Positions 10,868 to 21,206 of a DNA stretch of 64,000 nucleotides are shown one piece after another (positions within the stretch are counted from its first letter, which is position 1; each line of letters opens with the position of its first letter). This DNA comes from Aegilops tauschii subsp. strangulata. Taxonomy: Eukaryota; Streptophyta; Magnoliopsida; Poales; Poaceae. The position numbers and the translations under genes were made by a program. The notes under the pieces were generated by a model that was not told the DNA's origin, ran no database searches, and worked only from the letters and a program-made list of their open reading frames with translations. The stretch spans positions 155,658,627 through 155,722,626 of the forward strand of contig NC_053036.3 of assembly GCF_002575655.3 (NCBI RefSeq), read 5' to 3'.

Positions 10868-13800
10868 TTTGCGCCCCGGATTTGATCGTACACTAATCAT
10901 ACACGCAAATGTGTACGATCAAGATCAGGGACTCACGGGAAGATATCACAACACAACTCTACAAATAAAATAAGTCATACAAGCATCATAATACAAGCCA
11001 GGGGCCTCGAGGGCTCGAATACAAGTGCTCGATCATAGACGAGTCAGCGGAAGCAACAATATCTGAGTACAGACATAAGTTAAACAAGTTTGCCTTAAGA
11101 AGGCTAGCACAAACTGGGATACAGATCGAACGAGGCGCAGGCCTCCTGCCTGGGATCCTCCTAACTACTCCTGGTCGTCGTCAGCGGACTGCACGTAGTA
11201 GTAGGCACCTCCAGTGTCGTAGGAGTCGTCGTCGACGGTGGCGTCTGGCTCCTGGACTGCAGCATCTGGTTGCGACAACCAGGTAGAAAGGAAAGGGGGA
11301 AAAAGAGGGAGAAAGGCAACCGTGAGTACTCATCCAAAGTACTCGCAAGCAAGGAGCTACACTACATATGCATGGGTATATGTGTAAAGGGGCATATCAG
11401 TGGACTGAACTGCAGAATGCCAGAATAAAAGGGGGATAGCTAGTCCTGTCGAAGACTACGCTTCTGGTCATCTCCATCTTGCAGCATGTAGAAGAGAGTA
11501 GATTGAAGTCCTCCAAGTAGCATCGCATAGCATAATCCTATCCGGCGATCCCCTCCTCGTCACCCTGTTAGAGAGTGATCACCGGGTTGTATCTGGCACT
11601 TGGAAGGGTGTATTTTATTCAGTATCCAGTTCTAGTTGTCATAAGGTCAAGGTACAACTCCGGGTCGTCCTTTTACCGAGGGACACGGCTATTCGAATAG
11701 ATAAACTTCCCTGCAGGGGTGCACCACATAACCCAACACGCTCGATCCCATTTGGCCGGACACACTTTCCTGGGTCATGCCCGGCCTCGTAAGATCAACA
11801 CGTCGCAGCCCCACCTAAGCACAACAGAGCGGTCAGCACGCCGGTCTAATCCTAAGCGCACAGGGGTCTGGGCCCATCGCCCATAGCACACCTGCATGTT
11901 GCGAACGCGGCCGCGAGCAGACCTAGCAACCCACACAATCACGGCGGTTACGTCGAAGCGGTCCAACACGGCGCGCGCCACTCAGTCGCTGACGTCACGA
12001 AGGCTTCGGCTGATACCACGACGCCGGGATACCCATAACTACTCCTGCGTAGATGGTTAGTGCGTATAGACCAAAAGGCCAGACTCAGATCAAATACCCA
12101 GAACTCGTTAAGCGTGTTATATTTAAATAACCGCGAACGCCGACCAGGGCCAGGCCCACCTCTCTCCTGGGTGGTCTCAACCTGCCCTGTCGCTCCGCCA
12201 CAAAGATCCACTTGCGGGTACTCCTACGAGCCGACCCGACTTTAGTCATCACATGTGTCATGTATTTAGTATATGAGTATATACCCGTGATCACCGCCCA
12301 AGTGATCACGACCCGATAGTATAGCAGAGCAGACGGACAAGGATGTAGGGCCACTGATGGAAACTAGCATCCTATACTAAGCATGTAGGATTGCAGGTAA
12401 AGGTAACAACAGTAAAAGCAAGGGCAGGCTATGCATCAGTATAGGATTAACGGAAAGCAGTAACATGCTACGCTACTCTAACGCAAGCAGTATAGAGAAG
12501 AATAGGCGATATCTGGTGATCAAGGGGGGGGGGGGCTTGCCTGGTTGCTCTGGCAAGTAGGAGGGGTCGTCAACTCCGTAGTCGAACAGGGCAGCAACAG
12601 TGTCGGTCTCGTAGTCTACCGGAGAGAAGAGGGGGGAAGAAACAGTAAATACAATGCAAACATAAGCATGACGATGCGTGACATGACAATGAGCGGTGCT
12701 AGGTGTGTACTAACGCGACAGTAGGTGGTACCGGCGAAGGGGGGAACATCCGGGGAAGTATTCCCGATGTTTTGCGTTTTCGGACAGACGAAACGGAGGG
12801 GAAAGTTGCATGTTCGATAGGTTAGGGAGGTGTGGTGGACGAACGGGCTACGTATTCGGATTCGACTCGTCGTTCTGAGCAACTTTCATGTACAAAGTTT
12901 TCCCATCCGAGTTACGGATTAAAAGATATGATTTTCTAAAGATTTAATCATTTTCTGGAATTATTTAATCTAACAGAAAAGGAATATGACGTCATCATGA
13001 CGTAATGATGACCACAGCAGTCAACAGAGCGGCTGACCAGGTCAAACTGACCAATGGGTCCTACCTGTCATAGACAGTGGACTAACAGAAGATTAAACTA
13101 ACTAAATTTAGATTAGTTAACTACTGGACCCCACCTGTCATTGTCTAACCATCTAAACTAATTAGTTTTAATTATTAATATGTTTTAATTACCGGATTAA
13201 GCGGTGGGACCCGCACGTCAGTGGCTGGGGCCTGCCCAGTCAGTAGTTGACTGGGTCAACCCAGTCAACTGGGACCCACGGGGCCCACTGGCAGTGGCAC
13301 TGGGGTGGCCCCAGGCCAGCCACGTCGGCGGCCGGCGCCGGAGCGACTCCGGCGACCAAAACAGAGGCGGCCCCTCGCCGAAGTTGGCCGGAATCGCGCT
13401 ACGGGGCTCGGGGAGGAGCGGGGCTAGGCTCATTCGAAGGCCCGCGCCGTGGCGCATTGAATGGAGGTGGTGGCTTGGTCGGAGGAGGGCCGCAGCATCG
13501 CCGGCGACGAGCGGGGCGGACGCCGGGGCTCGGGTGAGTTTGAGGGCGAGGCTGCGGGGCATGGTTCATCGCGGGGCTGGGCGCGTTCGAACGCAGAGAC
13601 GAAGCCGCGTCGAACGGTAGCGACACCGTGGCCGGAGAGGCTGTGTAGCGACGGCGACGAGTGGCGCGGCGGACGCTGGCGTTCGGCCGCGAGAGGGAAC
13701 GGCGGTGCCACGCGTTAATGGGCAAACGGGAGAGAGAGGAGGAAGCAGGGGCTCACCCAGCGGCGCACACGGTGGCCCTTGGGGGTTTAGTAGCTGCAGG

Positions 13801-14547
13801 GGCGCGGCCGGAGTTGGTGAAGAGCGGCGGCGGAGCTTGTCGGAGCAGAGGAGGAAGACGGCGACGTCGGGGGGGGGGGGGCGTTGCGGTGGCTCCGGTC
13901 TCCAACGGGTTGCACCAGTCGAAGCAGCGGGCGACGACGGCCCTTGGAGACACCGTGGGGCGGCGAGGTGGGCACGGTGGCCGTGGCTAGGCCGGAGGTG
14001 GGGAAAGGGATCGGAGAGGGAGGAGAAGTGGATCTGGGAGGGGGGCGTCGAGGGAGGAGTGGGGGCAGGGGGCAGGGGGTGCAGGGCGTTGCCCTTATCC
14101 CTTCGCCGACGGGGACGGCGAGAGGGTTCGGCGGCGACCGGCGAGCGCGGTCGCTGGGTCGGGTGAACAGGGAGGAGGGAGGCGACCGGGGGAGGTGGGC
14201 TACGGGTTTGGGCCGCCCAGATGACTAAGGCCCAGGGAGGTCAGGGGGGTTCCTTTTCTTCCTCCTTTTGCATTTCTTTTCTTTTTATTTATTTTCTTTT
14301 CTGTTTTACATGATTTTAAAATACTTAGGCATTTTCTAAAAATGTGTTTACTTCACCATAATTAACTATGCCTTATTTGGCATCTCCCGAACATTTTGTT
14401 TTAAATTTTGAAAAACTTTTATTGTCGACATTAATTTAAATTTGAATTTTGAAACGGTTTGACCTAACGGTAGATTAGCAACAGTAACTGTGGTGACGTG
14501 GCACCATTAGCGTGGGATTACTGTAGCTTGATTATCCGGGCGTTACA
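10868..14547 (-). mobile_element. LTR-A: 3' LTR of the chromovirus
   Basis: About 3.68 kb. Read on the minus strand it starts TGTAACGCCCGGATAATC next to the polypurine tract and ends in a slightly degenerate copy of GGGGGCGTCACA. It aligns along its whole length with the plus-strand LTR at 21207-24896. The section 13200-14220 is very GC-rich and produces many spurious long ORFs in several frames. The section 12900-13200 is AT-rich. The terminal bases at 10868-10873 differ from the other LTR copies (TTTGCG instead of TGTGACG). The LTR is long for a Triticeae gypsy element. Confidence 0.9.
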
Positions 14548-14559
14548 AAACTCCTCCAC
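14548..14559 (-). other. Polypurine tract of the chromovirus
   Basis: On the minus strand GTGGAGGAGTTT sits immediately before the LTR start TGTAACG. Purine-rich sequence in this position primes plus-strand DNA synthesis in LTR retrotransposons. Confidence 0.8.
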
Positions 14560-14582
14560 TACAAGAAATCTCGTCCCGAGAT

Positions 14583-17500
14583 TTAGGAGGTAGAAGGAAA
14601 AAGTGCGGGGTATTCTTCGCGCAGACGATCCTCTCGTTCCCAGGTGGCTTCATCTTCAGAATGGTGCGACCACTGGACTTTGAGAAACTTGATCGCCTTC
14701 TGACGTGTGCGGCGTTCAGCTTGGTCGAGAATGCGGACCGGATGCTCCTTATAGGAGAGGTCCTGCTGCAATTCGAGCACTTCATGATCCACTGCTCGGA
14801 TTGGGTCCTTGAAGCAACGGCGGAGCTGTGACACATGGAACACATCGTGAACCTGAGAAAGGTTCGGCGGAAGCTCCAGTTGGTATGCCACTTTTCCACG
14901 CCTTTCGAGAATAGTGAATGGGCCAATATAGCGAGGGGCTAGTTTGCCCTTGATCCCGAAGCGGTGAGCACCCTTCATAGGTGTGACTCGAAGATAAGCC
15001 TTTTCGCCAGGTTGATAGACCATGTCTTTAAGATGACGGTCATACTGACTCTTCTGACGTGACTGAGCAGTCTTGAGATTCTCACGGATAATGCGGACTT
15101 GTTCTTCGGCATCTTGGATAATATCCGGACCAAAGAGTGGACGTTCCTTAGTTTCTGACCAGTTCAGAGGGGTTCGGCACTTTCGTCCATATAACACTTC
15201 GAAGGGGGCCATCTTCAGACTAGCTTGATAGCTATTATTATAAGAGAACTCAGCATACGGGAGTGATTCCTCCCATTTCTTGCCGAAGGAAATAACACAA
15301 GCTCGAAGCATATCTTCGAGAACTTGGTTGACGCGTTCAACTTGCCCTTGCGACTGAGGACGAAACGCAGTACTGAATGACAGATGAGTTCCCATGGCTT
15401 CTTGGAAACTTGCCCAGAATCTTGAAGTGAATAAGCTGCCACGGTCTGAACTGATAACCAATGGAATACCGTGGAGTGAAACAATCCTGGACATATAGAG
15501 CGTTGCCAACTGGCTAGCAGTGATCGTTTCTTTGACCGCCAGAAAATGTGCAACTTTGGAAAGCCGGTCAATGACAACAAGAATAGCATCATTACCTTTC
15601 TGTGATTTGGGAAATCCTGTGACGAAGTCCATCTCAACATGGTCCCATTTCCATTCAGGAATAGAGATAGGTTGCAGAGTTCCAGCAGGCCTTTGATGTT
15701 CTGCTTTGATACGACAGCAAACGTCACACTCAGCAACATAACGAGCAATGTCTTGCTTCATATTAGACCACCAGAATCTCTGACGGATGTCTTGGTACAT
15801 CTTTGTACTACCAGGATGGATACATAGAGGCGTATCATGAGCTTCTTTCATAACTTCCTGTGTCATATCCAGGTTTTTCTCTGCACATGGTACCACTAGG
15901 CGGCCCTTGAAGTATAAGGTGCCATCTTCAGCAATAGTGAAGAATGAGGGCTTTCCTTCTGCGAGGTAGCGCTTAATCTTGTGGGCTTCAGAGTCATACT
16001 TCTGTAGCCTTTTGATGCTGTCCACGAGATCTGGTTTAGCAACTAGGGTATTGAGGGAACCCTGGGTAACAACGTGGAGGTTCACCTTGCCAAACTCCTT
16101 AGGAGGGGGAGCGAGTGCACCCGGAGGAACAATATGGAGGTTCAGCTTCCTGAATTCTTCAACAAGCAAGGGCTGAACCTTGTGAACTTGGAGGTGGTTG
16201 CAGTAAGACTTGCGGCTCAAGGCATCAGCCATTACAATAGCCTTGCCTGGCGTATAGGAAATACCCAAGTCAAAGTCTGCAATAAGCTCCATCCATCTCT
16301 GCTGACGGAGGTTCAGGTCGGGCTGAGTAAACAGATACTTCAGACTTTGGTGGTCAGTGAAGATCTCGCAACGATTACCGAGAAGGTAATGCCGCCACTT
16401 CTTCAGTGCATGAATGACAGCAGCAAGTTCGAGGTCGTGAACTGGGTAGTTCTCTTCGTGAGGGAGCAATTGCCGAGAGGCATAAGCAATCACTTTGCGG
16501 TCTTGCATTAGGACACAGCCTAATCATTGACGGGAAGCGTCGCAGTAAATGACGAAGTCCTTCTTAGTATCAGGTGGAGCTAGAACTGGGGCAGAAGTCA
16601 ACTTGTCTTTGAGTGCCTGGAAACTTTCTTGACATTTGTCTGTCCATTGGAACTTGATGCCCTTATGCAACAGGTTAGTCAGAGGCCTGGCGATCTTGGA
16701 GAAGTTCTCGACGAATCGACGGCAATAGCTGGCGAGACCGAGAAAACTTCTGACTTGCTTAACGTTCTTGGGAGGAGTCCAATCAAGGATAGCCTGGACT
16801 CGTTCAGGGTTGACGGCAATACCATCCTTTGAGATGACATGCCCAAGATAGGTTACTTCCGGTAGCCAGAATTCACATTTGGAGAACTTGGCATATAGTT
16901 GATGTTCTCGTAGCTTTTCCAGCACAAGTCGAAGATGTTCAGCATGTTCTTCTTCGTTCTTGGAAAATACCAGGATATCATCCAGATAAACCACAACAAA
17001 CTTGTCGAGGTAATCCATGAATATATAGTTCATCAGATAAGAGAAGGTGGCTGGAGCATTGGTTAAACCGAAAGACATGACGGTGTACTCGTATGAACCA
17101 TAGCGAGTCACGAAGGCGGTCTTTGGGATATCCTCTTCGCGAACACGGATCTGGTGGTAACCCAACCTCAAGTCGAGCTTAGAGAACACTGACGAACCCG
17201 CCAGTTGATCATACAGATCATTGATCCGAGGAAGATGGTATTTATTCTAAATGGTAGCTTGGTTTATAGGACGGTAGTCTTGAACTAACCGGTTTGTCCC
17301 ATCCTTCTTCTTGACAAAGAGAGAAGGTGCTCCCCAAGGAGAGCAACTTGGGCGAATGAATCCTTTGCGAAGAGATTTGTTGATTTCCTCCTTAAGCTCA
17401 AGGAGTTAATGCGACGGCATCTTGTAGGGTCGCTTGGCTATAGGAGTGGTGCCTGGTTTCAAGTCGATGATGAATTCGACAGCTCTAGCAGGGGGAATCC

Positions 17501-19115
17501 CAGGAAGTTCTTCAGGAAAGACGTCGAGGAATTCACGCACGACGGGAATGTTTTCAATGCCCTCGAGTGGTGCAGCGTTCAATGCATTCAATGCATAGAG
17601 CCTTGCCTCGGCATTTTGCACCAGATGGGCTTGGTAAGTAACTATCTCATCTGAAGGGTGTAGCAGATGGACGGTCTTAGTGGTGCAAACGATTGAAGCA
17701 GTATGCGCTTTTAACCAATTCATTCCCAGAATGAGGTCAATGCTACAGGACTTTAGTACGATGGGAGAGACAAGAAATTGCAGTCCTTCAATTTCAACAG
17801 GAACGTCGTGACTAACCATAGAGGTTTGACATTGGCCCGCAGGGGTGTGTACCACTAGCGGAGTGTTCATCTCTTTGTATTTAATGCCATGCAGGAATGC
17901 AAATTCTGCTGATATGAATGAATGGGATGCTCCTGTATCAAATAAAACGGATGCTGGTACTGAATTTACAAGGAGTGTACCCATCACAGTAGCAGGCTGG
18001 TCTTGAGCTTCGTTGAGATCAACGTGGTTGGCATGAGCACGACCATAAGACTTAGCATTGTTGTTGCGGGGCTGGTTGTTAGCACGGCCAGCTGCTGGAA
18101 GGGCCAGTTGATTCTGGTTCTGATTCTGATAGCAGTTCCTGGCAAAGTGACCCGGTTGACCACACTTGTAGCACAGACCATTATCGGGAGTGGGAACAGG
18201 AGCCCCAGGTGGGGGAGCTGGTAGCTTTGGCTGCCTAGATGGTGGAGGAGGCAGACGCGGTGCAGCATAAGATTTCCTTGGAGCAGGTGCATTTGGACGG
18301 TACATGCTGTTCGGGATCCATATCTTTCGGTTCTGCGAGGGCGGGCCCGAAGATGAGCCCGTGTCACGGTTGCGCCTCTGAGAGCTCTGGTATTCCTGCA
18401 GACCAGTCTCGACATTGATGGCATTATTCACCAAGGTGGCGAAATCGGCGAAGTCATGCACTAGAAGTGCGAGCTTGATGTCAGCTTGTAGTCCATCACG
18501 GAACTTCTCCTGTCTACGAGCATCAGTTGCAATGTCTTCTTCAGCATAGCGGGACAAGTCCAGAAACTCCCGTTGATAAGCTTCAACAGTTTTGTTGCCT
18601 TGGGTGAGGTTGCGGAACTCACGCTTCTTCCGGTCCATGACTCCCTGAGGAATGAAGCGGGCACGGAAAGCAGCTTGGAAGTCTGGCCGGGTGATGATTG
18701 TCCCAGCTGGTAGAGTACGCCTGTGGCTGTCCCACCATTGAGCTGCGGGTCCCTTCAGAAAGAAGGAAGCAAAGTTGATATAGCTGGCAGGGGCTACATC
18801 GGCAGACTCCATCTCATAGGTGATGTCATGGAGCCAGTCATCAGCATCCAGAGGCTGAGTTGAGCTGCGGTACACAGTTGGATTGAGGCGCATGATTTCC
18901 TGCAGAGTTACTGGGGTTGGTTGATGGTCCATATTGGGGCGAGGAAACTGAGCCATCATATTTTCCATGAATTGGCGGTTCAGTTCGAACTGTTGGATCA
19001 TACCAGCCATGTACTCAGGTGGTGGTGGGGCATTGCCACCACTACCACGACCACCTGGTCTAACCATCCTGCTAATATATAACAGGGCTTCAGCATTGAG
19101 AAATTTGCAAGACAA
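14583..19115 (-). pseudogene. Chromovirus gag-pol, one frame with three premature stops
   Basis: A single frame of 1,511 codons is broken only by stops at 17406-17408 (TAA), 17247-17249 (TAG) and 16524-16526 (TGA). There are no frameshifts. The likely start is the Met at 19067 (MVRPGGRG); the frame opens at 19115. Domains in order are: gag capsid; zinc knuckle CYKCGQPGHFARNC; aspartic protease with DTGASHSFIS; reverse transcriptase with [13 protein letters not shown] and the active-site YLDDILVF; RNase H; integrase with the zinc-binding region ending CDVC and the D-D-E residues (in [17 protein letters not shown] and GQVERVNQ); and a C-terminal chromodomain-like stretch ([19 protein letters not shown]). 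The chromodomain and layout indicate a Tekay/Del-type chromovirus. The near-intact frame suggests a fairly young copy. Confidence 0.93.
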
Positions 19116-19285
19116 GGATCATCCATGATGAAACATGCATAATGAAAGGAGCATGATAGCTACTACATAGTAGTCGGCATAACTTACAAAAGGGGTCATG
19201 CATAGAGTTCAGTACATAGACTACAACATCATAGGCGGCACACAGGCTCGCGGCGAATGCATCTAACACTACAAGCAAGCCTACA

Positions 19286-20074
19286 TCAGTCCCAAGAGGT
19301 ATTGAGGAGGTAATCGTAGCCCAACAGCTGGTAGTGAGGCAACGGATAGCCCTCCACGTCAGCAGACTGGGGGCCGCGGATACTCAGGTGTAGAGCCCGA
19401 CGCTCAGGTGGCAGAAGAGGACCAAGTGCGGGAGAGTAGCCTCCCACCTCTGGCTAACCGACACCGTGGGGCATCACGGTCCTGGCTGGGTAGATCGCAG
19501 TACGCGGTAGCTGTCCAGATCGGACAAAGGGGTGTAGCAGCGTCAGAGCACGGTAAAGGTGCTGACGGGTGGTGTACATCTCGTGGCGAAGAGCTCGGTT
19601 AGCTCGATCCAGCCCATCAGCATGCAGAACCAGGTTCTGATGGTAGAAGGGCTCTCGGGTGACAGTGGAGTAGGCAGCAGTATAGTATCCCTCCGCACCA
19701 ACATCAGATGCGATAGCAATGTGCCTAAAAGGGGAGGTGTCCAACTCCCGATACTCTCCACGAAGACGTATCAGAGCAGCATAGGCAGCATCGTGGATAG
19801 CCATATCGATGGTCACACCAACACCATGTGCTGTGTGCAGCACAGTAGTGGAGTCATACTCCCGCGAGTAGAGGTGGACGATGGCACGGTACTGCTCCTG
19901 GTTAAAGTCCTGGTACTCCTCGTAGACGGTGTACTCAGGGTGCCAGCGATAACCCAGATAGGTCATCATCTCAGCTAGCACAGCAGGTGATCCCGAGGCA
20001 CCAATGGCCGTCGTGTGGCGCACGACCTGCCTCGTGGGTTCCATCTGAAAGCAAAAACGTTTCAAAGGAGTCAA
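19286..20074 (-). pseudogene. Extra ORF in the leader between 5' LTR and gag
   Basis: A 263-codon frame on the gag strand, from ATG 20074 to TGA 19286, with one internal TAG at 19454-19456 after VMPHGVG. The frame reads normally on both sides of that stop and ends NTSWD. The protein has an HTAHGVGVTIDMAIHDAAYA motif, is rich in Tyr, Arg and Leu, and shows no signal peptide, membrane segment or domain that I can name. I recall similar 'hypothetical' proteins as abundant in Triticeae gene sets, which would fit a retroelement-encoded accessory ORF. It lies between the primer-binding site (20366) and gag (19115) and is not needed in standard chromovirus layouts. Function unknown. Confidence 0.7.
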
Positions 20075-20365
20075 ATGACAGTGTGTGAATTGTTCAAAAT
20101 ACTATTCTAATAAACAACTATGGCTTATCCAACTTTGGGGTGAATGCGGTCACGGGATCCTAGTGTTAGAGTTAGTAAATTCGTTTAACCCGAGTAGAAG
20201 AGAGTTCAGAGTCCCAGAGTAAAGGTCGAGGAGTAAAAGATCCTAGTATTACCCAATGGCGACGTGGGCCCGTAAGACACACAGCCATGTTAGTAAAAGT
20301 TTTGTAATGTTCTAGACTCGACTTCGGCCAAGGAGTGTGGAAAGGGGGATTCCTATAGGCAGTCG

Positions 20366-20377
20366 GCTCTAATACCA
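20366..20377 (-). other. Primer-binding site (initiator tRNA-Met type)
   Basis: On the minus strand TGGTATTAGAGC lies three bases after the LTR end. It differs by one base from TGGTATCAGAGC, the usual plant PBS complementary to the 3' end of initiator tRNA-Met. Confidence 0.85.
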
Positions 20378-20380
20378 ACT

Positions 20381-21203
20381 TGTGACGCCCCCGATTTGAT
20401 CGTACACTAATCATACACGCAAACGTGTACGATCAAGATCAGGGACTCACGGGAAGATATCACAACACAACTCTACAAATAAAATAAGTCATACAGGCAT
20501 CATAATACAAGCCAGGGGCCTCGAGGGCTCGAATACAAGTGCTCGATCATAGACGAGTCAGCGGAAGCAATATCTGAGTACAGACATAAGTTAAACAAGT
20601 TTGCCTTAAGAAGGCTAGCACAAACTGGGATACAGATCGAACGAGGCGCAGGCCTCCTGCCTGGGATCCTCCTAACTACTCCTGGTCGTCGTCAGCAGAC
20701 TGCACGTAGTAGTAGGCACCTCCAGTGTCGTAGGAGTCGTCGTCGACGGTGGCGTCTGGCTCCTGGACTGCAGCATCTGGTTGCGACAACCAGGTAGAAA
20801 GGAAAGGGGGAAAAAGAGGGAGAAAGGCAACCGTGAGTACTAGTCCAAAGTACTCGCAAGCAAGGAGCTACACTACATATGCATGGGTATATGTGTAAAG
20901 GGGCATATCAGTGGACTGAACTGCAGAATGCCAGAATAAAAGGGGGATAGCTAGTCCTGTCGAAGACTACGCTTCTGGTCATCTCCATCTTGCAGCATGT
21001 AGAAGAGAGTAGATTGAAGTCCTCCAAGTAGCATCCATAGCATAATCCTATCCGGCGATCCCCTCCTCGTCGCCCTGTTAGAGAGCGATCACCGGGTTGT
21101 ATCTGGCACTTGGAAGGGTGTATTTTATTCAGTATCCAGTTCTAGTTGTCATAAGGTCAAGGTACAACTCCGGGTCGTCCTTTTACCGAGGGACACGACT
21201 ATT
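20381..21203 (-). mobile_element. LTR-B: truncated 5' LTR of the chromovirus
   Basis: This is the PBS-proximal 823 bp of the 5' LTR and closely matches 10868-11694. The match stops at ACACGACTATT (about 21203), where LTR-A continues with CGAATAGATAAAC. Instead, three Ts and then a complete LTR in the opposite orientation follow. About 2.86 kb of this LTR, including its U3-type end, is missing. Confidence 0.85.
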
Positions 21204-21206
21204 TTT

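Noticed and set aside
12525..12536. Poly-G run as a G-quadruplex or regulatory site
   Set aside because: A single mononucleotide run in an LTR that varies between copies; no further structure supports a function.
12616..14228. Many long ORFs in the GC-rich part of LTR-A (up to 153 codons)
   Set aside because: They occur in several frames on both strands, recur as mirror images in LTR-C, and consist of Arg/Gly/Pro/Ala-rich sequence expected from GC-rich DNA. They lie inside an LTR.
16524..17408. Separate RT and RNase H/integrase genes
   Set aside because: The three open segments share one frame with no indel; only stop codons separate them, so they are one broken gag-pol.
21202..21206. TTTTT as the target duplication of a simple LTR-C insertion into LTR-B
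   Set aside because: The sequence after LTR-C is CCCCC and not TTTTT, and the rest of LTR-B does not resume there.
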